Positions 9,049 through 17,539 of a DNA stretch of 64,000 nt are shown one piece after another. Source of the DNA: Mesocricetibacter intestinalis. GTDB taxonomy: Bacteria; Pseudomonadota; Gammaproteobacteria; Enterobacterales; Pasteurellaceae. The stretch lies in assembly GCF_004363295.1 (NCBI RefSeq), contig NZ_SNYQ01000003.1, positions 62,001 through 126,000 on the forward strand. Reading direction: 5' to 3'. The notes below the pieces were generated by a model. That model searched no databases, was not told the origin of the DNA, and saw only the letters and a program-made list of their open reading frames with translations. The translations under genes and the position numbers were made by a program. Each line of letters starts with the position of its first letter. The stretch's first letter is position 1.

Positions 9049-10245
9049 CTATTCGTCCAACAGCAACCAACCGTCATCCAGCCAGTTACACAGGCTGTCC
9101 AACAACAGGAACTTTTCGCTTTCGGCATCAATACTCCCCTGCTGTGGCAGCGCTAAATCCTGAAGATCTAGGCTTTCGCCGTCGGCAAGGCGCTTTAATA
9201 TTTCCGCTTCGCAAGGACGCAGTTCGTCCAGCCATTCGCCATTGGCATAAATCCGCAGCGGCGCCTCGCTATACACCAATTTACAGTTATTGTCCTGCAC
9301 CAGGCGAGCCCCCTGTTGCAACAGCTCAAGTACCTCTTCCGGCATCATCATTTCGTCGGTGGGCTGTATTTCATAGCGCCGGCTACTCACCGCACAAGCC
9401 GCAGCTTGGCGGAATAACTGATCAAAAGCTTCGGACTCCGCCATTGCGCTCAGTAACTGTTGTTTCATTGCCGTAACCATCGCCTCGTCCAGTTTTCCGG
9501 TTTTCTGTTGCGGCGGGGTGAGGCGTAACGGAATATTAAATTCACTTAAATTAATCTCCGGATTCTGATGGCGGAAGCCCTGTTGAATCTGCTCGAGCAA
9601 ATCCAGCATATTCGGGTAACGCAATCCGAAAGAAAAGGTCAAACAATCGTCCTGTGCCACGCCGTAATGAGATAAACGGGAAGGTATATACAGGATATCA
9701 CCGGGCGCCATTACCTCGTCCATAACCAGTTCGCCCATATCATCAAAAATTCGAATCGGTTGATCGGGCTTAAACTCGGTGGAAGGATCGCACCATTTGC
9801 CCAACTGCCAGCGCCGATGGCCGTACCCCTGCACCAGAAACACATCATATTCGTCATAATGTTTGCCCACCGAACCGCCTTGCGGCGCATAAGACACCAT
9901 AATATCATCGCGTTGCCACTGCGGAATAAAACCGAAACGATTCCAAAGCGCCCCCAGTTCCGGCGACCATTGTTCCATATTCTGCACCAACACCGACCAA
10001 TGTGCCGGTAATTCGGCAAAGTCCGTTGCGCTAAGAGGGCTCAGGGATAAGCGCCAGTCGTCATCCGCGTATTGTTTTAGTAAACGGGCGGTAACCCCTT
10101 CATCTTGCGCAAGCTGAATGATATCTACAGGTTCGAAGCGACCGATAATTTCAGGTAAGCCGTTACGAATCAGCAAAGGTTTTTTCTGCCAATAATCACG
10201 TAGAAAGACTTCCGCACTAATATGCGACGGTAAACAAAACTGCAT
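9049..10245 (-). CDS. roxA: RoxA (YcfD), ribosomal protein uL16 arginine hydroxylase
   Basis: RoxA is a 2-oxoglutarate/Fe(II)-dependent JmjC-type oxygenase that hydroxylates an arginine of ribosomal protein uL16. The 398-residue product has the iron-binding triad: His129 and Asp131 in GKHYDEYDVFLVQG and His193 in YIPSRLSHYG. A winged-helix-like C-terminal part follows the cupin domain. It lies just downstream of rnfH (6-nt gap) and upstream of xseA on the same strand. Length and motifs match the E. coli enzyme. Activity in this organism is inferred from homology. Confidence 0.93.
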   Translation of the reverse strand: MQFCLPSHISAEVFLRDYWQKKPLLIRNGLPEIIGRFEPVDIIQLAQDEGVTARLLKQYADDDWRLSLSPLSATDFAELPAHWSVLVQNMEQWSPELGALWNRFGFIPQWQRDDIMVSYAPQGGSVGKHYDEYDVFLVQGYGHRRWQLGKWCDPSTEFKPDQPIRIFDDMGELVMDEVMAPGDILYIPSRLSHYGVAQDDCLTFSFGLRYPNMLDLLEQIQQGFRHQNPEINLSEFNIPLRLTPPQQKTGKLDEAMVTAMKQQLLSAMAESEAFDQLFRQAAACAVSSRRYEIQPTDEMMMPEEVLELLQQGARLVQDNNCKLVYSEAPLRIYANGEWLDELRPCEAEILKRLADGESLDLQDLALPQQGSIDAESEKFLLLDSLCNWLDDGWLLLDE

Positions 10246-10251
10246 ACTTAC

Positions 10252-10629
10252 TTAATTCTCCTCTTCTATTTCCGCTGCCGGGCTGCGGCTCTCGCGCTTT
10301 TTCTTCGCTTGCCCTTTTTTCTCTTCCGTTTTTTTCTCTTCCGCAGCCTTCTGCTGCTGAGCGGCACGCTGCCGACGGATTTCTTTCGGGTCGGCCAGTA
10401 ACGGGCGATAGATTTCGATGCGATCACCCTCATTCAATACATCATTCAGTTTGGCCGGACGGCTGAATATTCCCACTTTATTCTCACGCAAATCAATATC
10501 GCCGTACTGTTGCAAAATGCCCGATTGTAAAATGGCGCTCTGTACGGTGGTGCCCTCCTCCATCAGGAAGGATTTAAGGTAATAGCGATGGGGAAAGGCA
10601 TAGGCAATTTCAATACGAATCTGAGCCAT
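10252..10629 (-). CDS. rnfH: RnfH/UPF0125 family ubiquitin-like protein with charged tail
   Basis: The N-terminal ~80 residues ([43 protein letters not shown]) are a beta-grasp domain of the RnfH/RatB family. Members are often next to ratA, but no ratA is seen here. The function is not settled; roles tied to Rnf complexes or toxin pairing have been proposed for relatives. Residues 95-125 form an unusually long Lys/Glu-rich tail ([19 protein letters not shown]) that is likely disordered or coiled. It is co-directional with roxA and xseA. Confidence 0.85.
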   Translation of the reverse strand: MAQIRIEIAYAFPHRYYLKSFLMEEGTTVQSAILQSGILQQYGDIDLRENKVGIFSRPAKLNDVLNEGDRIEIYRPLLADPKEIRRQRAAQQQKAAEEKKTEEKKGQAKKKRESRSPAAEIEEEN

Positions 10630-10709
10630 AACATCCTCTTAACTGCGTTGCTTATTTTCACACAGGCGCTATTATAGCGAAAAAACGGACTTGAAATAAG
10701 GAAAGAATC

Positions 10710-11126
10710 ATGAACTGGCTGGGCTTTGCATTAGCCTCTGCATTTTTTGCCGGATTAACCGCCATCTTAGGAAAATTAGGCGTAGAAGGCATGAATAGTA
10801 ACCTCGCAACCCTAATCAGAACGGTTGTGGTATTATTGGTGTCCGCCGGTATCGTTACCCTGCGCAACCAATGGCAATTACCTCAGCATATTGCCGCCAA
10901 ACCCTTTACTTTTTTGATTTTGTCCGGTATCGCCACCGGACTTTCTTGGCTGTGTTACTACCGCGCCCTACAGTTGGCGCCGGCCTCTTGGGTTGCGCCC
11001 ATTGATAAACTCAGTGTGGTGGTCGCTATTATCTTAGGCGTACTGATATTGGGCGAACCCATCAGTATGAAACTTATTATAGGCTCCCTTCTGATTATTT
11101 CCGGAGTCTTGGTTCTTGCGCTTTAA
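10710..11126 (+). CDS. Half-size EamA-family membrane transporter
   Basis: The 138-residue product consists of one EamA (DMT superfamily) repeat with five predicted hydrophobic segments. It contains the family's SGIATGLSWLCYYRALQLAPASWVAPIDKL and ends with VLILGEPISMKLIIGSLLIISGVLVLAL. Typical DMT carriers have two such repeats in about 300 residues, so this protein probably acts as a dimer. It ends 8 nt before the glycosyltransferase gene, suggesting an operon and perhaps a link to envelope sugar metabolism, but the substrate is unknown. Short single-domain EamA proteins are known, so this is not necessarily a truncation. Confidence 0.85.
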   Translation: MNWLGFALASAFFAGLTAILGKLGVEGMNSNLATLIRTVVVLLVSAGIVTLRNQWQLPQHIAAKPFTFLILSGIATGLSWLCYYRALQLAPASWVAPIDKLSVVVAIILGVLILGEPISMKLIIGSLLIISGVLVLAL

Positions 11127-11134
11127 ACTATATT

Positions 11135-12193
11135 ATGAAAAAACTAATTACCCTTTTGTTTGCACGCCGTAAAAAACGGGAGCAGGATTTATCTCGTATC
11201 CGCTCGGTTATCCTAAAGCCCATCGGTGATGCAATCGGCGACGCCATTGTACATACGGCGCATCTGCGCCAATTAAAACAAGCCTATCCCGGTTTAAAAA
11301 CCGCCGTACTGGTAAGCGCGCGTAACCGCGAAATCTTCGCTCGTTCCGGCGTAGTTGACCAATTATTGCCGGATAAGTGGTTCACCTACCTGAGCCAGCG
11401 TAACCGCTGGCAACTCTATTTGGACTTTATGCCGACCTTCACATCCCGTTCCATTATCCTGGACTGGCTGCTGAAGCCTGAAATTCTGATTAATTTCGGT
11501 AAGAAAGATAAAAAACATTATAATCTGAACAGCGTCAGAAACTATGATTTCAGCACCGCACTGAGCAATGATATTCATATTAAGGATTATCTGAACCAAT
11601 CGGTGCTACGTCCCTTTATTCCCCGGAAAGTCAGCTACTTCTTGCATATTTCCGCAAGCGAACGCCGCAATGCCGAGCGCCTCTGGCGGAAGGGTAAGCT
11701 ACGTCTGCTGCTATGTCCGCAAGGCAGCACCCGCCGAATACCGCCGGCGGAAATTATCGAGCTGTTAAGCCGCTTACCCTCGCCTATGCTCGAACGACTG
11801 GACCTGGTGCTAAGCGCCAATCCGATAGACAGCACCTATTCGGCGGCGGCCGAACAAGCGGGCCTATTGTTGCGGGAAGCACCGCCGGCCCCTTTATTCG
11901 AATATTTTGCCCTTATTGACAGTGCGGATATCGTGCTTGCCGTTGATGCCGGCGGCGTGCATATCGCTTGTGCATTACAAAAGCCGCTACTGGCATTTTA
12001 TGCCAACTGTCCGTCTAATATTTATAAATGGGCGCCTAATCTCAATATTGCCGCCGAAGATGCGCTCACTCTAATCAGTTCTCTGCCGCCGTCCGAACAT
12101 TCCAATCAGACCTGCGGTTTCGCCCTAGAGGAGGCGGTCGAATGGCTACAGGCACAAATTGAAAAACGCCTGCCGAAAGAATCCTGCGATTGA
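11135..12193 (+). CDS. Glycosyltransferase family 9 (heptosyltransferase-like) protein
   Basis: The 352-residue protein resembles ADP-heptose:LPS heptosyltransferases of family GT9. It has an N-terminal Rossmann half beginning after a basic leader (ILKPIGDAIGDAIVHTAHLRQLKQAYP) and a C-terminal donor-binding half with RLLLCPQGSTRRIPPAEI and DIVLAVDAGGVHIACALQKPLLAFY. The nearby Asp and His match the D-x-G-x-x-H signature of the family. It probably adds a heptose or a related sugar to LPS or another surface glycan; the exact acceptor cannot be told. It is the second gene of a pair with the small EamA transporter and is followed by a fresh promoter for pth. Confidence 0.85.
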   Translation: MKKLITLLFARRKKREQDLSRIRSVILKPIGDAIGDAIVHTAHLRQLKQAYPGLKTAVLVSARNREIFARSGVVDQLLPDKWFTYLSQRNRWQLYLDFMPTFTSRSIILDWLLKPEILINFGKKDKKHYNLNSVRNYDFSTALSNDIHIKDYLNQSVLRPFIPRKVSYFLHISASERRNAERLWRKGKLRLLLCPQGSTRRIPPAEIIELLSRLPSPMLERLDLVLSANPIDSTYSAAAEQAGLLLREAPPAPLFEYFALIDSADIVLAVDAGGVHIACALQKPLLAFYANCPSNIYKWAPNLNIAAEDALTLISSLPPSEHSNQTCGFALEEAVEWLQAQIEKRLPKESCD

Positions 12194-12218
12194 GCCGAGC
12201 ACACTTTTCCGTTACAAT
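12190..12218 (+). promoter_or_regulatory. Probable sigma-70 promoter for pth
   Basis: TTGAGC and TACAAT are separated by 17 nt, a near-consensus pair placed immediately after the glycosyltransferase stop and about 39 nt before the pth ATG. The -35 overlaps that stop codon. Confidence 0.6.
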
Positions 12219-12256
12219 ATGCCACTATTTTTTATCGGTTTGAAAAGCAAAAATCA

Positions 12257-12841
12257 ATGTCTGAAATTAAATTAATCGTGGGGCTGGGAAATCCCGGCGC
12301 CAAATATGAAGATACCCGTCATAATGCGGGTGAATGGCTGATTACGCGTTTATCCCGCCGTTTTAATTTCAGTCTGAAAGAAGAAAACAAATTCTTCGGT
12401 AAAACCGCCAGAAGCATAATTCAAGGCCAGGAAGTACGCTTTTTAATACCGACCACTTTTATGAATCTAAGCGGGAAAGCCGTAGGCGCGCTAGCTTCGT
12501 TTTACCGTATTGCGCCGGAACAGATTCTGGTGCTGCACGACGAATTGGATCTGCCTCCCGGTACGGCAAAATTTAAACTTGGCGGCGGCCACGGTGGACA
12601 TAACGGCTTAAAGGATATTATCGCTCAGCTCGGCAATAATAAAAATTTCTATCGACTACGTATCGGGATCGGTCATCCCGGCGATAAAAATCTGGTTGCC
12701 GCCTATGTGCTGAATAAGCCTCCCGCAACGGATCTGCAAGCCATTGATAAAGCGCTGAATGAAGCCGAAGACTGTATCGAGCTGATGTTTACCAGTAATA
12801 TCTCGAAAGCGACGAACAGATTAAACGCTTTCAGTGCCTGA
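12257..12841 (+). CDS. pth: Peptidyl-tRNA hydrolase
   Basis: Pth cleaves the ester bond of peptidyl-tRNAs released prematurely from ribosomes and so recycles tRNA. The 194-residue product has the signature [22 protein letters not shown], with the catalytic His, and [22 protein letters not shown], with the conserved Asn. [12 protein letters not shown] supplies the Asp, and [15 protein letters not shown] completes the site. ychF follows 72 nt later, the same pth-ychF order as in enterics. Confidence 0.97.
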   Translation: MSEIKLIVGLGNPGAKYEDTRHNAGEWLITRLSRRFNFSLKEENKFFGKTARSIIQGQEVRFLIPTTFMNLSGKAVGALASFYRIAPEQILVLHDELDLPPGTAKFKLGGGHGGHNGLKDIIAQLGNNKNFYRLRIGIGHPGDKNLVAAYVLNKPPATDLQAIDKALNEAEDCIELMFTSNISKATNRLNAFSA

Positions 12842-12913
12842 GCAATGCTGATAGCCCTTTATAAATAAAATCGAGCGAGGCGCGGCGCCTCCTAACACAA
12901 AAAAGGAAAATTT

Positions 12914-14005
12914 ATGGGATTTAAATGCGGTATTGTCGGTTTGCCGAATGTGGGTAAATCAACATTATTCAACGCCTTAACCAAAGCCGGTATCGAAGCG
13001 GCAAACTATCCGTTCTGTACCATTGAGCCCAATACCGGTGTGGTACCTATGCCGGATCCTCGCCTGGACGCCTTAGCCGAAATCGTAAAACCGGAGCGTG
13101 TATTGCCTACCACCATGGAATTCGTTGATATTGCCGGCTTGGTGGCAGGCGCCAGCAAAGGCGAAGGCTTAGGGAATAAATTCCTGGCCAATATCCGCGA
13201 AACCGATGCCATAGGTCATGTGGTTCGTTGCTTTGAAAATGACGATATCGTCCATGTAGCGGGAAAAATCGATCCCGCCGAGGATATAGATACCATCAAT
13301 ACGGAATTGGCGTTAGCGGATCTGGACAGCTGCGAAAGAGCCATTCAGCGTTTACAAAAACGGGCGAAAGGCGGCGATAAAGAAGCAAAATTCGAATTAT
13401 CCGTTATGGAAAAAATCCTGCCGGTACTGGAAAATGCGGGAATGATCCGTTCTATCGGCCTGGATAAAGAAGAGCTGCAGGCGATTAAAAGCTACAATTT
13501 CCTTACCCTCAAACCGACCATGTATATTGCCAATGTCAATGAAGAGGGCTTTGAAAATAACCCTTATCTGGATCGGGTACGGGAAATTGCCGAACAAGAA
13601 GGCGCAGTAGTAGTACCTGTATGTGCCGCTATCGAGTCTGAAATCGCCGAACTTGAAGAAGATGAAAAAGTGGAATTTCTACAGGATCTGGGTATCGAAG
13701 AACCGGGTCTGAATCGTGTTATCCGAGCCGGTTATGCTTTATTGAATCTGCAAACCTACTTTACCGCCGGCGTCAAAGAAGTGCGGGCTTGGACGGTTTC
13801 CGTCGGCGCTACCGCACCTAAGGCCGCGGCCGTAATCCATACGGATTTTGAAAAAGGCTTTATCCGCGCCGAAGTAATCGCCTATGAGGACTTTATCCGT
13901 TATCAGGGTGAAAACGGCGCAAAAGAAGCCGGGAAATGGCGCCTGGAAGGAAAGGACTATATCGTGCAGGACGGCGATGTCATGCACTTCCGTTTTAACG
14001 TATAA
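12914..14005 (+). CDS. ychF: YchF/EngD, ribosome-associated P-loop ATPase
   Basis: YchF is an Obg-family P-loop protein that prefers ATP, binds ribosomes and affects oxidative stress and translation initiation. The 363-residue product has G1 [14 protein letters not shown], switch region [20 protein letters not shown], the altered specificity motif YIANVNEEG (replacing NKxD, typical for the subfamily) and a C-terminal TGS domain ([28 protein letters not shown], cut here). A strong RBS, AAAAAGGAAAA, precedes the ATG. A USS-based hairpin follows the stop. Confidence 0.97.
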   Translation: MGFKCGIVGLPNVGKSTLFNALTKAGIEAANYPFCTIEPNTGVVPMPDPRLDALAEIVKPERVLPTTMEFVDIAGLVAGASKGEGLGNKFLANIRETDAIGHVVRCFENDDIVHVAGKIDPAEDIDTINTELALADLDSCERAIQRLQKRAKGGDKEAKFELSVMEKILPVLENAGMIRSIGLDKEELQAIKSYNFLTLKPTMYIANVNEEGFENNPYLDRVREIAEQEGAVVVPVCAAIESEIAELEEDEKVEFLQDLGIEEPGLNRVIRAGYALLNLQTYFTAGVKEVRAWTVSVGATAPKAAAVIHTDFEKGFIRAEVIAYEDFIRYQGENGAKEAGKWRLEGKDYIVQDGDVMHFRFNV

Positions 14006-14025
14006 TACAGCTACCCGTTCCGACT

Positions 14026-14060
14026 CACCGCATTTGCTAAAAAAAGTGCGGTGTTTTTTT
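14026..14060 (+). terminator. USS-containing intrinsic terminator of ychF
   Basis: CACCGCATTT pairs with AAAGTGCGGTG with a single bulged base, followed by seven T residues. The right arm contains a complete USS (AAGTGCGGT) and the left arm an imperfect inverted copy. USS pairs acting as terminators are known in Pasteurellaceae. Confidence 0.8.
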
Positions 14061-14109
14061 AACCCTTTTTCTGATCCGCTTATCCATAGCGGTAGCAAAG
14101 GAGAATAAT

Positions 14110-15030
14110 ATGGCAATTATGATTCTTGACGGTGGTATGGGGCGCGAATTAGCCCGTCGCAACGCGCCTTTTCGTCAACCCGAATGGTCGGCGTTGGCCT
14201 TATATGAGGATCCCCAAGCCGTGCAGTCCGTACATGAGGATTTTATCCGCAGCGGCGCACAGCTGATTACCACCAACAGCTATGCCCTGGTTCCCTTTCA
14301 TATCGGCGAGCAACGTTTCCGCGCCGATGCCGCCGCACTGGCCGATTTAGCCGGCCGTTTGGCGCAAAATGCCGTGCGCAATACGGAAAGTTCGGTAAAA
14401 ATCGCCGCTTCGCTACCGCCTTTGTTCGGATCTTACCGTCCGGATTTATTCGAACCGGAACGGGTGCGCGAAATCGCACAACCTATTATCCACGGACTTT
14501 CCCCCTATGTAGACCTATGGCTATGCGAAACTCAAAGCAGCATTATCGAGCCGCTAATGGTAAAAGAACTGCTCGGCGACGATCGGCCGTTTTGGGTATC
14601 CTTCACCTTGGAAGACGAAAATCCGGATGAGGTGCCTTGCCTGCGTTCCGGCGAACGGGTACAAACGGCAGTGGAAAAAATGGCGGAATCCGGCGTAGCG
14701 GCGATTCTATTCAACTGCTGTCAGCCGGAAGTCATCGAACAGGCGATAAAAGTAACTAAAGCCACATTGGAACAAATCGGGCGTACGGATATTACTATCG
14801 GCGCCTATGCCAACGCCTTCCCGCCGCAATCGAAAGAAGCCACCGCCAATGACGGACTGGACGAAATCCGCCGGGATCTTGATCCCCAAGCCTATTTAAA
14901 CTGGGCGCAAAAATGGATTGATGCCGGCGCCGGCATGGTGGGCGGTTGCTGCGGCATCGGCCCCGAACATATTAGGGTACTGGCGGAGAATTTAAAAGAT
15001 ACCCACAGGGAAGCCTCGGATGTCGAATAA
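14110..15030 (+). CDS. Homocysteine S-methyltransferase family protein
   Basis: The 306-residue TIM-barrel protein belongs to the Zn-dependent homocysteine methyltransferase family (MmuM, the BHMT fold). It begins ILDGGMGRELARR and has the zinc-binding cysteines in ILFNCCQPE (about residue 205) and MVGGCCGIGPEH (about residue 280). Relatives methylate homocysteine from S-methylmethionine, SAM or betaine, but this one is fairly distant from E. coli MmuM, so the donor is not assigned. It overlaps the following APA transporter by 11 nt and has a strong RBS (AAAGGAG). No MetJ-box-like repeat is evident upstream. Confidence 0.85.
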   Translation: MAIMILDGGMGRELARRNAPFRQPEWSALALYEDPQAVQSVHEDFIRSGAQLITTNSYALVPFHIGEQRFRADAAALADLAGRLAQNAVRNTESSVKIAASLPPLFGSYRPDLFEPERVREIAQPIIHGLSPYVDLWLCETQSSIIEPLMVKELLGDDRPFWVSFTLEDENPDEVPCLRSGERVQTAVEKMAESGVAAILFNCCQPEVIEQAIKVTKATLEQIGRTDITIGAYANAFPPQSKEATANDGLDEIRRDLDPQAYLNWAQKWIDAGAGMVGGCCGIGPEHIRVLAENLKDTHREASDVE

Positions 15031-16429
15031 AAAAATCGGGCTTATTTCACTCACCGCACTGGTACTGAGTTCGATGATAGGTTCCGGAATTTTCAGTCTG
15101 CCGCAAAATATGGCGGCGGTCGCGGGAGCGAAAGCACTGATTATCGGTTGGCTGATTACCGGCGTAGGAATTATTTTCCTCGGCCTGTCTTTCTTTTATA
15201 TTTCACGTTTACGCCCCGAGCTTGACGGCGGTATCTACACCTATGCAAGGGAAGGATTCGGCGAGCTGGTGGGCTTTCTGTCCGCCTGGGGCTACTGGTT
15301 ATGCGCCACTATCGGTATCGTCGGCTATCTGGTGGTCGCCTTTGAAGGCATAGGGACCTTTACCGACAGCCCGCAGCGAATTATTTTCGGGCAGGGTAAT
15401 ACCCTACCTTCCTTTATCGGCGCTTCCCTTATCGTCTGGCTGGTACATGCGCTAATTGCCCGCGGGGTCAAAGAAGCGGCTTCGGTAAATCTGGCGGCAA
15501 CGCTGGTAAAAACCTTTCCGCTGATTCTGTTTATCCTTTTGGCCCTGTATTATTTTTCCCCCGCCACCTTCAACCATGATATTAATGGCGATAGCATAGG
15601 GCGCCCTGTCGGCGAACAGGTGAAAAACACCATGCTGATAACCCTATGGGTATTTACCGGGGTGGAAGGGGCTTCCGTACTGTCCGCCCACGCACGTAAC
15701 AAAAGCGATGTGGGTTTGGCCACGGTACTCGGCATTCTAATCGCCCTGGCCCTGTATGTTGCCATTACCCTGCTTTCTCTCGGTATTCTGCCGCGCGAAA
15801 CCATCGCCCCTATGGCAAACCCTTCAATGGCCGCTTTATTGGAAGCTATGATAGGCTCCGGCGGCAGTCTGCTGATTACCTTCTGTCTGATTGTTTCGGT
15901 GCTGGCGTCCTATATCAGTTGGACGATGTATTCGGCCGAAGTTCCTTATCGCGGTGCCAAAAACGGGGCCTTTCCGAAAATACTGGATAAATTGAATCAA
16001 AACGGCACGCCGATTAATTCCTTATGGTTTACCGGTTTTATCGTTCAATTCTGCCTGCTGCTGGTGCTGCTGACCGGAAAAAGCTACAACACCCTGCTGT
16101 TGATTTCCACCTCCATGATCCTGATTCCTTATTTTCTGATCGGTGCCTATTTGGTAAAGCTCTCTTTCCGCCAAAACAGCCCTATGCGGATTAAACTGAC
16201 GGGAATTATCGCTTCGCTCTACGGTTTATGGATTATCTATGCGGCAGGATTGGAATACTTATTGCTTTCCGTGCTGCTGTATATGCCGGGCATCCTCTTA
16301 TTTCTGTATTCGCGCTACCGACACCAAAGCGGAATCTTGAATCTGAAGGGCGGAGAAAAAGCCCTGCTGCTGATAATTGCAGCTCTGTTCGCTTATGCTC
16401 TTTACCGCCTGCCCGCCTTATTGAGCTGA
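15020..16429 (+). CDS. APA-family basic amino acid/polyamine antiporter
   Basis: The 469-residue protein has about 12-13 hydrophobic segments and the APC superfamily start ALVLSSMIGSGIFSLPQNMA. It also has the region LWVFTGVEGASVLSAHARNKSDVG seen in ArcD/LysI/YdgI-type arginine-ornithine or lysine antiporters. It starts inside the upstream methyltransferase-family gene, so the two are translated together. In E. coli mmuM is paired with the different permease MmuP, so this pairing is unusual. The substrate is unknown: a cationic amino acid by family, or a methylated or sulfur amino acid by context. Confidence 0.85.
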   Translation: MSNKKIGLISLTALVLSSMIGSGIFSLPQNMAAVAGAKALIIGWLITGVGIIFLGLSFFYISRLRPELDGGIYTYAREGFGELVGFLSAWGYWLCATIGIVGYLVVAFEGIGTFTDSPQRIIFGQGNTLPSFIGASLIVWLVHALIARGVKEAASVNLAATLVKTFPLILFILLALYYFSPATFNHDINGDSIGRPVGEQVKNTMLITLWVFTGVEGASVLSAHARNKSDVGLATVLGILIALALYVAITLLSLGILPRETIAPMANPSMAALLEAMIGSGGSLLITFCLIVSVLASYISWTMYSAEVPYRGAKNGAFPKILDKLNQNGTPINSLWFTGFIVQFCLLLVLLTGKSYNTLLLISTSMILIPYFLIGAYLVKLSFRQNSPMRIKLTGIIASLYGLWIIYAAGLEYLLLSVLLYMPGILLFLYSRYRHQSGILNLKGGEKALLLIIAALFAYALYRLPALLS

Positions 16430-16438
16430 TCTTGATGC

Positions 16439-16468
16439 AAAAAGCCGCTTCTTCTGAGACGGCTTTTT
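16439..16468. terminator. Bidirectional terminator between APA permease and FUSC gene
   Basis: AAAAAGCCG and CGGCTTTTT form a 9-bp stem with a 12-nt loop. The A-rich left arm and T-rich right arm give a T-run in both directions. The FUSC stop codon overlaps the right end. Confidence 0.85.
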
Positions 16469-17471
16469 AGCTTGCGGATACTGATAAGGGATTGAATAAT
16501 TTCACCATTAACAATGCAATAATACCGCCCAATACCGTTGCGATTAGGCGATGTTCCGTCGTGGCGATAGGGTTACCCAAGCCCAAGGCGATTAAAAACA
16601 CAATGGTGGCGGAAATCATACAGGTTAGCAGGGCGTAATGGGCTTTCTGCATAGAAAAGGCCAGCCCGCTGCTAATAATCAAACAAATCAGCAATAGCGC
16701 CTGTTGTTCATGCAACAGATAAATAAGCGCCGTTGCCAATAGGCAACCCACAAAGGTACCGATAAAACGGTTGAGCATACGGGAATAGGTAATCTGTCCC
16801 GAGGGTTTGATAACCATCAGCACCGTCATCGGCGCCCAGTAATCATTGGCGATAGCAAACCAGCGCGCCGCCCCGTACGCCAGCAATACCGCCGCAACCA
16901 AGGTCAGAATAAAACGTTGCAGCTGATGGGGAGCAAGGTTATCCGCAGGCGGCGATGGCAATAATGCGGCGCTGAAAGGAAAGAGGCGGGCAAACAATAG
17001 CATACCTAGTAGTTGCAGCAATCCCGCCGTCAATACCAATACCCCGCGCAACAAGGCTTGCTCCGTACCGCCGGGATAATAGCTGGCGACTAAAAAAGCC
17101 ACCGCAATCTGTAAGCTAACCCACCAGAAATCATTATTCCGTCCGCTCAAATAAGCGCAAGCGGCGGATAACAGCGCTATACCGCCGAACAACAATAGGC
17201 TATGCCCGCCCAACAGCGAACCGAGAACGGCGGAACAAGCCATGCCCAGAGCGGCCAAAGCCACAGCACCCCAACGATATTTACCCAGAGTGCGTGAAGC
17301 GCCAAAGCCTACCGAAAATGCGGCACCGACCATAATTACCGCCGCCAGCGGATCAATATCCAGACTAAATGCAAGCACTAGCATAATCGCCGGCGTACAG
17401 AGCAGGATCTCGCGCCAGTAAATCTCTCCGACAAAGGTTTTGAGAAGTTGTAACAACTGTTGAACTTGCAT
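16467..17471 (-). CDS. FUSC-family inner-membrane protein
   Basis: The 334-residue product is almost entirely hydrophobic, with two blocks of five to six membrane segments separated by a short polar loop (LLPSPPADNLAPHQLQRF). The second block carries WFAIANDYWAPMTVLMVIKPSGQ and RMLNRFIGTFVGCLLATALI, the signature of fusaric-acid-resistance/YccS-type proteins. Members are thought to be aromatic-acid or other small-molecule exporters, but the substrate here is unknown. It lacks the large cytoplasmic domain of full-length YccS. It lies downstream of valS but is separated from it by a strong terminator, so it needs its own promoter or readthrough. Confidence 0.8.
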   Translation of the reverse strand: MQVQQLLQLLKTFVGEIYWREILLCTPAIMLVLAFSLDIDPLAAVIMVGAAFSVGFGASRTLGKYRWGAVALAALGMACSAVLGSLLGGHSLLLFGGIALLSAACAYLSGRNNDFWWVSLQIAVAFLVASYYPGGTEQALLRGVLVLTAGLLQLLGMLLFARLFPFSAALLPSPPADNLAPHQLQRFILTLVAAVLLAYGAARWFAIANDYWAPMTVLMVIKPSGQITYSRMLNRFIGTFVGCLLATALIYLLHEQQALLLICLIISSGLAFSMQKAHYALLTCMISATIVFLIALGLGNPIATTEHRLIATVLGGIIALLMVKLFNPLSVSAS

Positions 17472-17485
17472 ATCCCTTACACCAT

Positions 17486-17523
17486 AAAAAAAATAAGGTA
17501 CGGACTATACGCCCGTACCTTAT
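17486..17523 (-). terminator. Intrinsic terminator of valS
   Basis: On the minus strand ATAAGGTACGG and its complement CCGTACCTTAT form an 11-bp stem with a 9-nt loop, followed by eight T residues. Confidence 0.88.
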
Positions 17524-17539
17524 GAGCAATTAAGCGGGA

